A stretch of 60,000 nt of DNA, taken from Cryptomeria japonica (lineage: Eukaryota > Streptophyta > Pinopsida > Cupressales > Cupressaceae). The position numbers and the translations under genes are program-made. The notes beneath the pieces are model-generated. The model saw only the letters and a list, made by a program, of their open reading frames with translations, searched no databases and was not told the origin of the DNA. Shown piece by piece: positions 11,843-24,599 of the stretch (positions are counted from its first letter, which is position 1; each line of letters begins with the position of its first letter). The stretch lies in NCBI RefSeq assembly GCF_030272615.1, contig NC_081413.1, positions 720,023,867-720,083,866 of the forward strand, written 5' to 3'.

Positions 11843-14380
11843 TATTGGCAACAATAATGAAGGAAAAATGAGAGGGGGGGGGGAGGGGGGGTGAATCAGT
11901 TTTAACCGGATCAACAAACTTAATCACATATACAAAATAGATAAACTTCAGCAATAACACAAATAAGAAAAATGACAGTACAACTCACAACTCCAAGATT
12001 TTGATGTGGAAAACTTGATTAAGGGAAAAATCACAGTGGGAACCTACCCACAATAAGATGATACTCTGCAGTAGTATGTGTAAATATTATAATGGGGAAT
12101 GCACTGTTGGACATTTAGAGGAATTGATCATGTGTTTCATTGATGTCAACACTAGTTGTTTTGGATGCTTTACCGGCACCCTTCTAGTCCTAGTAGGATG
12201 AGTGGTTTCTGGTTGGTTTGGATCCAGCATGATCCAGTATGCTTCGGTATAGTTTGGTTATGGAATTAGCTTATTCATGATACTCATATTCATATTCAGT
12301 AAGTTGGTTTTGGTCTAGTGATCGAATGCTATCCCATTTGCTTGGAAGCTTGGCTTGTGGTTCCAATGAGGGTTTCACCGACAAAGCTTTGATGAAGACC
12401 TTTGATGATATGCATAAGTGGTGTTGGTGCAGCTTCTGGTGGAGATTCAAGATGTTGCGGGTGATCATGTTCAATACTTGGTGGATGGAGATCATTTCTT
12501 TAACATGTGGACCTATATTGGGTCCCAGTTGATCCAAGTTATGGATCAGCTTAATGAAACGTGTGGATTGGACCTCTCGATGTGTTTCTGGAATGCGTTA
12601 TGTGTTGGATATTGTTTGTTTGGTCTAAGGCCGACATGTTTTGTAATTATGTAATTGGTTTATTGTCTGGTGGCCAACCTGATTGTTTATGGTCGAGGGT
12701 TTGTATATATATGATGTAAGATCTCATTGTAGATCATCATAGGGATATGGTCAAGGAATAGATATGGATATGTAATGTGTGAATAAAGTAATATCATTCG
12801 GGCAGAAGATTTGGTCGATCATTGGAGATCGAATTGGGTTTATGTAAGAGGATTTAGACCTCTAGAATTGAGCTTAACCAGAACTGTACTCAGGCATAGG
12901 AGATGTTATATTTGCAGTTAATTCCTTATTTCGAATTGTACTTTGGATTTCTATGTAGTTAGTGAGACTCCTTTTGTGATGAGCAGTGTGCTCTAGGTTG
13001 TTGGCCTTCCTGCAAGTGCAGGCCCCTCAATTGTAATTCATATACTTACTGCAGAAGTAAAATCTAACTGTGGGCAGGCTTCCCACCGTGGTTTTTCCCT
13101 TTACCAGGTTTCCCACGTATAAATCTTGGTGTCATGTAGATGGTATTTATTCTCTTATTATTATTTATGCTTAATTGGTTTAATTGCTATTCCCTTATTT
13201 GGTTTAAGCATTCCAGTATTGATGTAATTGGTTCCGGTATTAAATTTTTCATTGCTAAATGTTCTAGTAATCAGTGACAACTAATTCACCCCCCCCCCCA
13301 TCTCAATTGTCTTCTGGTTATTTGAACTATCTAACATGCACATGCATTCAGGAACACTTCCTAGAGCTCATTGCTCAAAAAGATGACCCAGAAGGCTCCA
13401 ATCCTTTGGGAAGGTTCACTACCTTACAATAATGATCGGACTACAATCTGAATTACATGAACTACAAATATAGCATCTCCTTATGCCTGATGACAGTTCC
13501 TGTTAAGCACATTTGTCTACCATGCAACAATCTCTGCCAAATTTTATACCGAAGGATGAATTCTCTTAAGCACACATACACTTTTGTCTAACAATGCAGA
13601 CACTACACTGATACCCAAATTACATGACTAGGTCATCTATTTATAAATTCATCAACTCGTAATTACAAAATTACATCTCACGATACAAAGATCGACCACC
13701 AGACCAATATAATGATATACATGACATAACATGGCCCTAAATTAAATTCCCAAGTGCTCATCTCCACCAGAAATCTCACCAAGATCAACCGCAACACGCT
13801 ACACCATCAGGAATACTGCATAACACGAAGAACATCACCGATTGAGAAAAATAACCAAGAACTCGCACAACAATCAATGTGGATCATCAAAACAAGTAGG
13901 ACACAATTAGTAAACACCAGTAAGAACGTTAGAGTCATGAGCAATAGTTGCACCAACACCACTTATCAAATCTTCATTGATCAACATCTGAACCTCGAGA
14001 ATACTCAATTAGCATCAATTGTCATGAAGAAAAGATAACTTGCGGATTCCCAAATCACAAACCATCTGAAATGAAGATACACAAGACCATCCCAAACAAT
14101 CTCCCAAAAACTCATCTCAAGATCTGATCACACTGGAATATACTAAAGGAAATACTGAACTCTGCAAAGCAGTAATCAGAAAAACAAACTACAAACCGGA
14201 TCACATGATATGATCAATTAAGCTTCCATGATCACCAAAATTAATACAGAAAAATATGATGATACTAGAGATACTCAATTCACAAAACCATGATCCCAAT
14301 AAACCAATATGCAATCACCGGAGTAGGAATATGTTGACATCGATGACAACAACATATCCTAGCAGCAACAATGTTCAACA
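11843..14380 (-). repeat. 3' LTR of Copia A, split by a solo LTR
   Basis: LTR DNA is 11843-12104 and 13342-14380 (about 1.3 kb once the insert and one duplicate are removed) and matches 25655-26977. In the right LTR the sequence is continuous across the insertion point (GGGGAATGCACATGCATTC), which proves the empty site. A long G-run at 11873-11890 marks the C-rich box seen in all Copia LTRs here. Confidence 0.9.
12105..13336 (+). mobile_element. Solo LTR of the Copia B family
   Basis: 1232 bp starting TGTTGGACATT and ending CTATCTAACA, flanked by TGCAC at 12100-12104 and 13337-13341. It is similar throughout to both LTRs of Copia B. It has no internal DNA, so it is the product of LTR-LTR recombination after insertion. 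A TATA box is at 12704-12711 with GTGGCCAACC upstream at 12670-12679. The C-run in TGATTCACCC-type text is just before its end (about 13286-13300). Confidence 0.93.
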
Positions 14381-14556
14381 ATCTCCCCCTTTGGCATTGA
14401 TGGCAACATATGAATGTGAAAAACAATAAATGCAAAGAAAGAAAATGTTTCCAATAAACTCCCCTTGAGATCAAATAGTTTTTCACATGTTTCTCTCCCC
14501 CTTTGACAGCAATGCCAAAGATCTTAAAATAGAAAACCAAACTCTCTCTCCCCCTA
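14381..14556 (-). promoter_or_regulatory. Polypurine tract cluster of Copia A
   Basis: On the minus strand there are AAAGGGGGAGAT abutting the LTR (plus 14381-14392), a second tract at 14491-14505 and a third at 14543-14556. The arrangement equals that of elements B and C. Confidence 0.75.
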
Positions 14557-14699
14557 AGATAGGAACATCATGATTCTCTCCATCATAAATAGATAACCAA
14601 TCCAACAAACTACTCCACCAGAGGATCAGCACTAAATCATCAATCTGGACAAGAAGGATAAGGTTGTGAAGTCCATCGGATTGATGCAACTCAATGCAT

Positions 14700-15841
14700 C
14701 TAGTTCTCATCAGGAGGGGTAGATACCTCTAACTTGTCTCTCAAATAGACAAATGTATCTGCAGGCAAAGGCTTAGTGAAAAGATTAGCAATTTGTTCTT
14801 TTTTAGATACATACTCCAACTTTACTTCCTCTTCACTATTTTTTTCTCTTAAGAAATGATATTTGATTGATACGTTTAGTCTTTGAATGTTTCACCAGGT
14901 TCTTTGACATATAAATAGAACTAGAATTATCACAATATATGATAGTAGGCTCTTCATAAATAACTGATATCCTTCAATATTTACTTCATCCAAACTACCT
15001 AACTGTAGTTATTAGCAACAGCAATGTACTCAACTTTGTTAGTAGATAAGGATATTGAATCTTGTTTCTTACTAGCCCATGAAACCAATTTCTTACCCAA
15101 AAAGAAAGCACCACCGGAGGTACTCTTATGTTCATCACCATCACCAGCCCAATCAACATCAGTGTAAGCACATAACATGAAATCATCATTCCTCGGATAC
15201 CACAAACCATAATCCACATTTCCTTTCAAGTATTCGAATATCCTCTTTACAGCAATGACATGACTCTCGCTCAGATCAACTTCATATCTAGCAGTCATGC
15301 ACACAACATGCATAATGTCTGGTCTAGTCTAAGTAAGATATAACAATCCACCAACTATAGATCTATACAAAGACTGATTAGCTTTCAGAGATTCATCATT
15401 TGTAGATACTTTGCAGCTAGTCACCATAGGAGTTCCAATTGATTTGGAGTCATCTAACCCAAACTTCTTTAGCAACTCCTTCACATATTTAGTTTGAGAT
15501 ATAAAAATACCTTTTCCAGTTTGTGAAATCTGCAAACCTAAGAAGAATTGCATCTCTCCTATCATAGACATCTCAAATTCTTTCTACATATCACTAGAAA
15601 ACTTCATGCTCAAGTTATCATCTCCTCCAAAGATAACATCATCAACAAAAACTTCAACAATCAAGATGTTATCATTCTCAATCTTAAAATACAGATTACT
15701 ATCAGCAGTACCTTTACTAAATCCCAATTTCAGCAAATACTCCTCTAGGGGTTGTTTTAATCCATAAAGAGCTTTCTTTAGTTTGCATACCATGTCTCCA
15801 TCAATTGATGATCAAAATCCATCAGGTTTCTCAATGTAGAC
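14700..15841 (-). pseudogene. Copia A pol, C-terminal part: RT end and RNase H
   Basis: Read on the minus strand from 15841: KALYGLKQ, FVDDVIFGGDD, EMQFFLGLQISQTGKGIFIS, then KSTSGGAFFLGKKLVSWASK, and the tail KEQIANLFTKPLPADTF near 14740-14790. It is the downstream half of a Copia pol, cut at 15841 by Copia B; the N-terminal half resumes at 22571. Frame changes lie near 15575 and 15320. In RNase H the acidic residue of the LSTAEAEY-type motif is changed (LSTNKVEY). It cannot make protein. Confidence 0.88.
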
Positions 15842-17022
15842 TGTTGGCCATTTGGTGGAATTGATTATGTGTTGCATTGATGTTTTTTCATTGATGTCAA
15901 CACTAGTTGTTTGGATGCATTACTGGCACCCTTTTGGTCCTGGTAGGATGAGTGGTTTCTCGTTAACTTGGATCTGGCATGATCCAGTAGGCTCCGGTAT
16001 AATCTAGTGATGGAGTTGGCTTGTTCATGATACTTACACTCATATTTGGTCAGTTGGTTTTGGTCTAGTGATTGGATGCTATCCTTCTTGCTTAGAAGAT
16101 TGGTTTCTAGTTCCGGCGAGGGTTTTACCGACAGAACTTTTAGTGGAGATCTTTGATGAATTGCATAAGTGGTGTTGGTACAGCTTCTGATGGAGTTTCA
16201 GGATGTTGTTGGTGATCATGTTCGAGACTTGTCATTTGGACATCATTGTTGAAGCGTGTGGACCTATACTTGGTCCCGATTGATCTAGGTTATGGATCGT
16301 CTTTAATGTAATGTGTGGATAGGGCCTATTGATGTATTTTTGGGATACTTATGTGTTTGTTCTAAGGCCAACATGGTTTGTACTTATGTAATTCATTTAT
16401 TTTCTGGTGGTCGACCTAATTGTTTATGGTAGAGGGTTTGTATAAATAAGATGTAAGATCTCATTGTAGATCATCATGGTTAATGTAAGAGGTCATGGTT
16501 AAGGAATGTAATGTGCGAATAATGTAATATCATTCAGGAAAAGGATTTGGTCAATCATTGGAGATCAAATTGGGTTTATGTAAGAGGATTTAGTCTTCCG
16601 GTATTGAGCTTAACCGCAACTGTACTTTGGCTCGTAGTTTGGATCGTAGTCTAGATTTATAAGTAGTTAGTGAGGCTCCTTTTGTGATGAGAAGTGTGCT
16701 CTAGGCTATTGGCCTTCCTACAAGTGCAAGCCCCTTCATTGTAATTCACATACTTACTACAGAAGTATTATCTAACTATGGATAGTCTTCCCACTATAGT
16801 TTTTCCCGTTACTGGGTTTTCCACATAGAAATCTTGGTGTTGTGTGGATGGTTTTTATTCTGTGGTTACTGTCTATGCTTAATTAGATTAAGTGTTATTT
16901 TGGTATTATTGTTTTGGGTTTTGATGTTAAAGTTTTAATTGTTGAAAGTTCTTGTAATCTATGACAACTGATTCACCCCCACCCCCTCTCAGTTGTCTTT
17001 CGGTTATCTAAACTGTCTAACA
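15842..17022 (+). repeat. 5' LTR of Copia B
   Basis: TGTTGGCCATT ... CTGTCTAACA, 1181 bp. TATA box TATAAATA at 16441-16448. The C-rich box TGATTCACCCCCACCCCCTC is about 40 bp before its end. Confidence 0.93.
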
Positions 17023-17024
17023 AT

Positions 17025-17036
17025 TGGTATCAGAGC
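17025..17036 (+). other. Primer binding site of Copia B
   Basis: TGGTATCAGAGC, the standard plant Copia site complementary to initiator tRNA-Met, two bases after the LTR. Confidence 0.93.
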
Positions 17037-17080
17037 TTTGGTCCTCTCTGCAGAAAGCTTAACCACTTGAGGAAGATCCT

Positions 17081-18037
17081 ATGGCAACTAACAGTTCAAG
17101 TTCATCCAGTTCTTTTGGAGCTATCTTTCAAAGGGATATTCTGAGGCTTGATGGAACAAATTACACAGTATGGAAGATTCAGATGGAGACTCGTCTGAGA
17201 TGTCTTGGCAAGGAGATTTGGGAGATCACACAGAATGGTGTCACACCCTATAATCTAGGATCTGGCAATCCTCCTCCGGAAAACCTAGAAAAGGAGCTTG
17301 AGAATGATTGTAGAGCAAGAGAAGCCCTCTTATGTGCACTTTCTGATTAGCAAATAATGGGATTAATGGACAAATCATCTAGAAAGGCTATATGGGATAG
17401 GTTGGAGACTCTTAATGAATGTGACCCTATAGTGAAGATTGCTAGACTCAATGGTTACCAAGTGAGATATGAAAACTTGAAGATGGAAGAAGATGAAAGG
17501 ATTACTGCATTCATGGAAAGGGTAAATGAGATTGTTATGGGAATTCAATGTTGTGGTGGAACTTTGAGCGAAGATAAAATTGTTTCTAAAGTCCTGAGAG
17601 CCCTACCATAAGCTTACAAAATGAAGTCTACTACTATTAATGAGTTGAGAAAAATAGCTAATACATCTGTTAACAGAGATACTTTGGTTGGGCAACTATC
17701 TTCTTTTGAGCTTGAGGGATTTGGACCTTCTGGAGCTGTAAAGACTGAACCTGCTTTTCATGCATCTACATCTGTAACCGGTAAGCAAGACTAGAAAGCA
17801 TTATATGCAAAGGATTTATAAGATATGAAGAGAGAAGATGATGAGTTTGAGCAACTTGAAACACTATTTGCTAGAAGAGTACCTAAAGGACCGGTAGGAA
17901 GTAAGTATGAAGGAAAAGCACCTTTTAAATGTTTTGCATGTAATAAGATTGGTCATTTTGCATCTAGATGTCCTGAAAGGAATTCAAGATTTGAAGAAAG
18001 AGTTAAAATATCATTTAGGCCTAACCCTGGATATTAG
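17081..18037 (+). pseudogene. Copia B gag, with stops
   Basis: Start ATG 17081, 58 bp after the LTR, giving MATNSSSSSSSFGAIF and then LRLDGTNYTVWKIQME, a usual Copia gag N-terminus. It is broken by TAG at 17348, TAA at 17609, and TAG and TAA near 17793 and 17819. The part after 17825 carries the zinc knuckle CFACNKIGHFASRC (about 17930-17970) with all ligands present. It would form the particle and bind element RNA if intact. The order and spacing match element C. Confidence 0.88.
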
Positions 18038-21000
18038 AACAAGTATTAATACAAGAAAAATAGAGACAAATCATGCTACATAGTGGATGAGGAACGCATT
18101 ACTGATTCAAATGATGAATCGGCAGAAGACTCTGCTAGTGGATCCGGCAATGGGAAGGAATGGGTGTTACTGGCTATCAAGGAAGATGATCCGGCACTGG
18201 AGGAGAATGTACCTGAAGAGAAGGCACTTGCTGCTAAAATTGATGACAAGGATGAATGGGTAACCCACATCATATGACTGGAGATAAAGGGAAGTTTTTA
18301 TCTTTGCAAGAATTTGATGGTGGACTAGTTAGATTTGGAGATGACAAGGCATGTATGATCAAAGGAAAAGGAACTATTTCATTGGATGGTAAGAACAATA
18401 CTGACAATGTTTATTATGTTGAAGATTTGAAGCATAATCTTTTGAGTGTGGGACAATTGGTAGATAAGGGATTTCAACTACAATTCAAGGATGGTAAATG
18501 CAAAATCATTAACAGATCTGGCTTGGAGATTGCAACTGGTACAAAAACAAAAGGTAACATATTTCATTTGAACTTCGATGAGAAGACATGTTTGATTACA
18601 CAGATTGATGAAAGTTGGCTATGGCATAAAAGGTTGTGTCATGTGAATTTTGATTGCATTGTGAAGATCAGTTCAACTAAGGCAATTAGGGATATACCTA
18701 AGATTATGAAGCCCTATAATCTGGTATGTAAAAAATATCAAATAGGTAAACAAGTCAAAACCTCTTTTAGGAGTATACAAGATAAATCAAATGATGTTCT
18801 TGATCTTATTCATACTGATTTGTGTCGCCCTGGTAGAGTTAAAAAAATTAATGGTGATAGATATTTCATGCTAATCATTGATGATTGTTCTAGAATGATG
18901 TGGGTTACTTTTTTTTGAGAAAAATCTAAAGCATTTGAAAAGTTTAAAATCTTTAAGGCTAAAGTGGAAACTAAGACAGGATTGAAGATTAAATGTTTGA
19001 GATCAAATCAAGGTGGAGAATTCACATCCGATGAGTTTAATAACTTTTGTGACAAGCATGGTATAAGAAGACAATTTTTTGCTCCCCAAACACCTCAGCA
19101 GAATGGAGTTGCGGAAAGGAAGGACATAACTATCTTCAATGCTACTAGAACAATGATGATAGAAGCTAGTCTACCTCATATCTACTGGAGAGAAGCAATG
19201 AGTACAGCAGTTTATACATTCAATAGAGTACATATCAAAGGAGAAATCAATAAGACACCTTATGAATTATGTTTTGGCAATACACCTACAGTTAAGTATT
19301 TTAGAATTTATGAGAAGGAACCGGAAGTGAAAATGATTATATCTAAACCGATAGCACCTTCACCGGAAAAGAGAGTTGAACCAGTTACTCCAGCAACTCA
19401 GAGAATTCTACAGTAACTGAAGAATAGGGAAGATGAACAGAGAGTCAGAAGACTCCTAGGTATGTGAGACTGAATCATTTTGAAGATCAAATCATTGGGG
19501 ATAAGAGGAATGGAGTGATGACAAGAAGAAGACTGACAACTAATGAGGTATGCTTAATTTCACAAGTTGAACCGCTATCTGTAATTGAGGCATGTAAAGA
19601 TGAACATTGGTTAAAAGCTATGGAATAAGAATTAGATCAAATTGAGAAAAACAACACGTGGATTTTGGTTCCCCGGCCTAAAAATAAAAATGCTATTGGA
19701 ACTAAATGGGTTTTTAGGAATAAATTGAATGAGGATGGTCAAGTTATAAGGAATAAGGCTAGATTTGTTTGTAAAGGATATTCTCATATGGAAGGAATTG
19801 ATTATGGAGAGACTTTTGTAACTGTAGCTAGGATTGAAGTTGTAAGATTATTTCTTGCCTATGATGCTTATAAAAACTACAAGGTTTATCAAATGGATGT
19901 TAAATGTGCATTTTTGAATGGGGATCTTGATGAGGAAGTTGATATTGAAAAACCTAATGGTTTTTCACTATCAGATGATACAGATATAGTTTGCAGGTTA
20001 AGGAAAGCTTTATATGGATTGAAACAAACACCTAGAGCTTGGTATGCAAGGTTGGATAAATATCTTTTGAAGCTTGGTTTTACTAATGGCAGTGCTGACA
20101 ATAATTTATATTATAAAATCATTGGTGATGATATACTGATTGTTGAAGTATTTGTTGATGACATTATTTTTGGAGGTGAATATAAGTTATGCATAGAATT
20201 TTCTAAGAATATGGAGAAAGAATTTGAGATGTCTATGATTGGTGAGATGAAATTTTTCTTAGGTCTGTAGATTACTCAAACTGACAAAGGTATTTTCATC
20301 TATCAAACTAAATATGTTAAGGAATTGTTGAAGAAATTTGGTATGGGAGATTCTAAATTGGTAAGTACACCTATGGTTACAAGTGAGAAATTGACAAGAA
20401 AACAAGATACAAATCTATGATTGGAGGTCTTCTCTATTTGACTCAGACTAGGCCTGACATTATGAATGTTGTTTGTATTGTTTCAAGATTTCAGAGTGAT
20501 CCTAGAGAAAATCATGAGATGGCGGTGAAAAGGATTTTTAGATACTTGCAAGGTACATCAGAATATGGCTTGTGGGTTGCCCTAAGGATGGTAACTTCAC
20601 TTTATGTGCATATACAAATGTTGATTGGGTTGGAGATGTTGATGACCGGAAAAGTACTTCTGGTGGAGCTTTCTTTCTTGGAAAGAAGTTGGTTTCATGG
20701 ATCAGCAAGAAACAGACATGTACTTCTCTATCTACTGTTGAAGTTGAGTATGTTGTTGTTGCTACTAATTGTACACAAGTTTTATGGATGAAGCAAATGT
20801 TGAAGGATATAAAAGTGGATTGTGATGCACCGGTAGTTATTCACTGTGATAATTGTGCTACTATTGATATATCAAAGAATCTAGTACTTCACTCTAAGAC
20901 AAAGCACATATCTATCAAGTATAACTTTTTGAAGGAGAAGGTGGAAGAAAATGAAGTTAGAATGGTTTATGTGAACACTAAAGAACAGATTGTGGATATT

Positions 21001-21081
21001 TTTACTAAACCTTTATCCAAGAAATCATTTGAGTACCTGAGAAATAGGTTGGGAGTTTATGCCCCTCTAGTAGAGACTTGA
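18038..21081 (+). pseudogene. Copia B pol: protease (active site lost), integrase, RT, RNase H
   Basis: The protease active site is deleted: DEWV is followed almost directly by HHMTGD (about 18250-18285), without the Asp-Ser-Gly of element C. Integrase keeps LWHKRLCHVNFD, but the second Cys pair is damaged (CKKYQIGK). The core HTDLC is present and LRSNQGGEF follows. RT has QMDVKCAFLNGD, LYGLKQTPRAWYARL and FVDDIIFGG. RNase H has KSTSGGAFFLGKKLVSWISK, with Asp changed in YTNVDW. The end reads TKEQIVDIFTKPLS. Stops or shifts lie near 18918, 19415, 19627, 20268 (Gln to TAG), 20404 and 20575. Confidence 0.9.
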
Positions 21082-21160
21082 TTGATGCGGTTTGGCATCA
21101 ATCTGACATGCGTTATCTAAGATACTATTCATTTCGGCACTGATGTGGGATGATACTGCT

Positions 21161-21348
21161 CAGGGGGAGTAGTCAGTTTTGAGATTCAGAGGCTTATTTT
21201 TTTGCTTTGATATTTCTGTCAGATTTCTGGCATTGATGTCAAAGGGGCAGTGATATTAATGTGAAAGAGTAAATGTCAAAGGGGGAGAGATATTGATATA
21301 CAGAGTTAAATGCAGGTAATTGTTGGATGTCTTCCATAGGGGGAGACT
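21161..21348 (+). promoter_or_regulatory. Polypurine tract cluster of Copia B
   Basis: G-rich tracts at 21161-21170, 21241-21250, 21278-21290 and 21336-21348. The last, ATAGGGGGAGACT, directly precedes the 3' LTR. This is the same multi-tract layout as in C and A. Confidence 0.8.
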
Positions 21349-22570
21349 TGTTTGGCATTTCTTGGTACTTAGATGTTTTTCACATCTAGTGTTGGCATTG
21401 ATGTTTTGTCATTGATGTCAACACTAGTTGTTTGGATGTTTTACCAACACCCTGCTGGTCCTGGCAGGATGAGTGGTTTCTGGTTAACTTGGATCCAACA
21501 TGATCCGGCAAGCTCAGGTATAATCTGGTGATGAAATTGGCTTGTTCATGATACTTATACTCATATTTGGTTAGTTGGTTTTGGTCTGGTGATTGGATGT
21601 TATCCTGCTTGCTTAGAAGATTGGTTTCTAGTTCCGGTGAGGGTTTCACCGGCAAATCTTTTAGTGGAGATCTTTGATGAATTGCATAAGTGGTGTCGGT
21701 ACAGCTTCTGATGAAGTTTCAGGATGTTGTTGGTGATCATGTTCGAGACTTGGCGTTTGGAGATCATTACTGAAGCATGTGGACCTATACTTGGTCCTGG
21801 TTGATCTAGGTTATGGACCGGCTTTAATGTAACGTGTGGATAGGACCTATTGATGTAGTTTTGGGATGTCTTATGTGTTTGGTCTAAGGTCGACATGGTT
21901 TGTAATTATGTAGTCTGTTTATTGTCTGGTGGCCAACCTGATTGTTTAAGGTCGAGGGTTTGTATAAATAAGATGTAAGATCTCATTGTAGATCATCATG
22001 GTTAATGTAAGATGTCATGGTCAAGGAATGTAATGTGTGAATAATGTAATATCATTCAGGAAAAGGAGTTGGTCGATTATTGGAGATCGAATTGGGTTTA
22101 TGTAAGAGGATTTAGTCTTCCGTTATTGAGCTTAACCAGAACTGTACTCTGGCATAGGAGATGTTGTCTTTTGTAGTTCAACACTTCTCTAGATTATAAT
22201 CTAGATTTATATGTAGTCAATGAGGCTCCTTTTGTAATGATCAGTGTGCTCTAGGTTGTTGGTTGTCCTGCAAGTGCAAGCCCCTTCATTGTAATTTGCA
22301 TAGTTACTGCAGAAGTATTATCTAACTGTGGGTAGGCTTCCCACCGTGGTTTTTCCCTTTACCAGGTTTTCCACGCACAAATCTTGGTGTTGTGTGGATG
22401 GCTTTTATTCTGTAATTACTATCTATGCTTAATTGGGTTAACTGCTATTCTGGTATTATTGTTTTGGGTTCCGGTATTAAAGTTTTAATTGTTGAAAGTT
22501 CCTGTAATCTATGACAACTGATTCACCCCCCTCTTCTCAATTGTCTTCCAGTTATCTAAACTGTCTAACA
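21349..22570 (+). repeat. 3' LTR of Copia B
   Basis: TGTTTGGCATT ... CTGTCTAACA, 1222 bp. TATAAATA at 21963-21970 and GTGGCCAACC at 21929-21938. The 5' edge is placed by the adjoining polypurine tract. A later TGTTGGCATTG at 21390 is internal. Confidence 0.9.
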
Positions 22571-24560
22571 TAGACTTCTTCCCCAAGATCACCATTCAGA
22601 AAAGATGACTTGACATCCATCTGATAGACCTTGAAATCTTTATAGGCAGCATATGCAAGCAATAGTCTAATAGCTTCAAGTCTAGCTACCAGAGCAAAAG
22701 TCTCCTCATAATAAATTTCTTCTTTCTATGAATATCCTTTGCATACCAATATTTCTTTATTTCTGACAACTTCATTGGTTGCATTCAATGTGTTCTTGAA
22801 TACCCATTTAGTACTAATCACATTCTTGTTTTTAGCTCTAGACACAAGCTCCCATGTGTTATTCTTTTCAATCTGATTTAATTATTCTTCCATAGCTCTC
22901 ATCCTATTTTCATCTTTGCAAGCTTCAATAGCATCTGTAGGTTCAACTTTGGAAATTAAACATACCTCTTCAGCAGCTAACCTTCTTCTAGTCATTACAC
23001 CTTTATTTTTATCACCAATAATCTGATTTTCAGAATGATTCAATCTTAAATACCTCGGAGTCTTTTGATTATTCTAATTTTCAGGTTCCTGCACCTCTCC
23101 ACCAGTAGCAGTAATATCTAGATTAATTGTCTCTACCAGATCATTTTGCTTCAATTCTTCAGTTTGAATAGGTGGTCGAACAATATGTTGACTATCATCA
23201 TATCCAAATGCTCTAATTTATTTTCCATAGTTTTCATCAACATTCACACTTGCACTTTCTACTATCTTTCTCAATCTTTTATTGTAGCATCGGTAGGCTT
23301 TTCTCTTTGTTGAATATCCCAAGAAAATTCCTTCATCACTTCTTGCATCAAACTTTCCTATATCCTCATCTTTCTTGATATAACACTTGCTACCAAAAAT
23401 TCTGAAATATCTCACAGTAGGAACATGACCAAACCATAGCTCATAAGGAGTCTTACTGGTATCACTTTTTATATGAACTCAGTTGAATGTGTAAACAGTA
23501 GTGCTAACAGCTTCTCTCCAATAGACCTTCGAAACGTTTCATTCAATTAGCATAGTCCTTGTAGCATCCAAGACAGTTTTGTTCTTCCTTTACACAACTC
23601 CATTTTGTTGAGGTGTATAATTTTCTTCTAATCCCATGCTTCTCACAAAATGAATCAAAATCACCAAAACAAAATTCTCCTCCTCTGTCAGATCTCAAAC
23701 ATTTTACCTTTAATCTCATCTCAGTCTCAACCTTTGCTTTGAATATCTTGAATTTGTCCAGTGCTTCAGATTTCTCCTTCAAAAAGACAACCCACATCAT
23801 CCTGGAATAATCATCAATTAGTAACATGAAATATTTGTCACCCTTCACCCTTCTAACATTTGTAGGTCCACATAGGTCAGTATGCACAAGATCTAGCAAT
23901 CCATCAGATGTATATTGCTTGCTCTTGAAATAAATCCTTGTTTTCTTACCCATTTGACATTCCTTACATGTCGAATTAGCAGGCTTAACAATTTTAGGCA
24001 AATCTCTAACATCTTGAGTAGAAATGATCTTAATCGTTGAATCAAAATTGACATGACACATTCTTCTATGCCAAAACCAACTTTCATCAATCTGAGAAAT
24101 CAAACAGCTTTGTCACAAGCATTCAAATGAAAGATATTACCTTTAGTCTTAGTTCCAGATGCAATGTCTATACCGGAGGCATTTAAGATCTTGCATATAC
24201 CATTGTTGAATTGTAAATCATAACCTTTGTCAACCATTTGTCCAACACTTAAAAGATTATGCTTCAAACCTTCAACATGCAAGACATCATCAGTATTAAA
24301 TGCTTACCATCAAAGGAAATAGAGCCTCTACCATGAATCACACAGGCTTTGTCATCTCCGAATCTTACTATTCCACCATCATATCTCTCCATGCTCACAA
24401 ATTTTCTTTTATCACCGGTCATATGATGTGAACAATCATTATCAATCACCCATTCATCTTTCTCTTCAACTTTAGTTGCTAAATCTTTCTCCTCAATAGT
24501 ACGGCTTGTGGAATCAACAAGTACAGGTCCATCTTCTTTAATAGCAATAAACACAACTCC
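22571..24560 (-). pseudogene. Copia A pol, N-terminal part: protease, integrase, start of RT
   Basis: Read from 24560 leftwards. The protease motif has become WVIDNDCSHHMTGD, so the catalytic Asp-Ser-Gly is Asp-Asn-Asp (about 24410-24450). Integrase has FWHRRMCHVNFD, TCKECQMGK with the Cys pair intact, HTDLCGP with the catalytic Asp, and LRSDRGGEF (23543-24103). Then comes YFRIFGSKCYIKKD (23218-23415). RT begins KNKNVISTKWVFKN and reaches [12 protein letters not shown] near 22590, where Copia B interrupts. Many frame changes occur. It continues at 15841. Confidence 0.88.
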
Positions 24561-24599
24561 ATCTTCTGATTATTCATTTGTAACTCCTTCATCAGCAGC

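Larger units (their letters stand above)
15842..22570 (+). mobile_element. Ty1/Copia LTR retrotransposon B, full-length, inactivated
   Basis: Flanked by TAGAC at 15837-15841 and 22571-22575. It is 6729 bp: 5' LTR 15842-17022, primer site 17025-17036, gag from 17081, pol to 21081, four G-rich tracts from 21161 to 21348 and 3' LTR 21349-22570. It is inserted in the RT gene of Copia A, whose reading continues cleanly on either side, so B is younger than A. The LTRs differ by indels near their 5' edge (1181 against 1222 bp) and by many substitutions, so B itself is not recent. A solo LTR of the same family is at 12105-13336. Confidence 0.95.

Noticed and set aside
12271-12654. Overlapping frames on both strands
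   Set aside because: Inside the B-family solo LTR. The same LTR sequence at 21386-21896 gives different frames.
21390-21400. TGTTGGCATTG as start of Copia B's 3' LTR
   Set aside because: It would give equal-length LTRs (1181 bp), but the text 41 bp upstream aligns with the left LTR and the polypurine tract ends at 21348.
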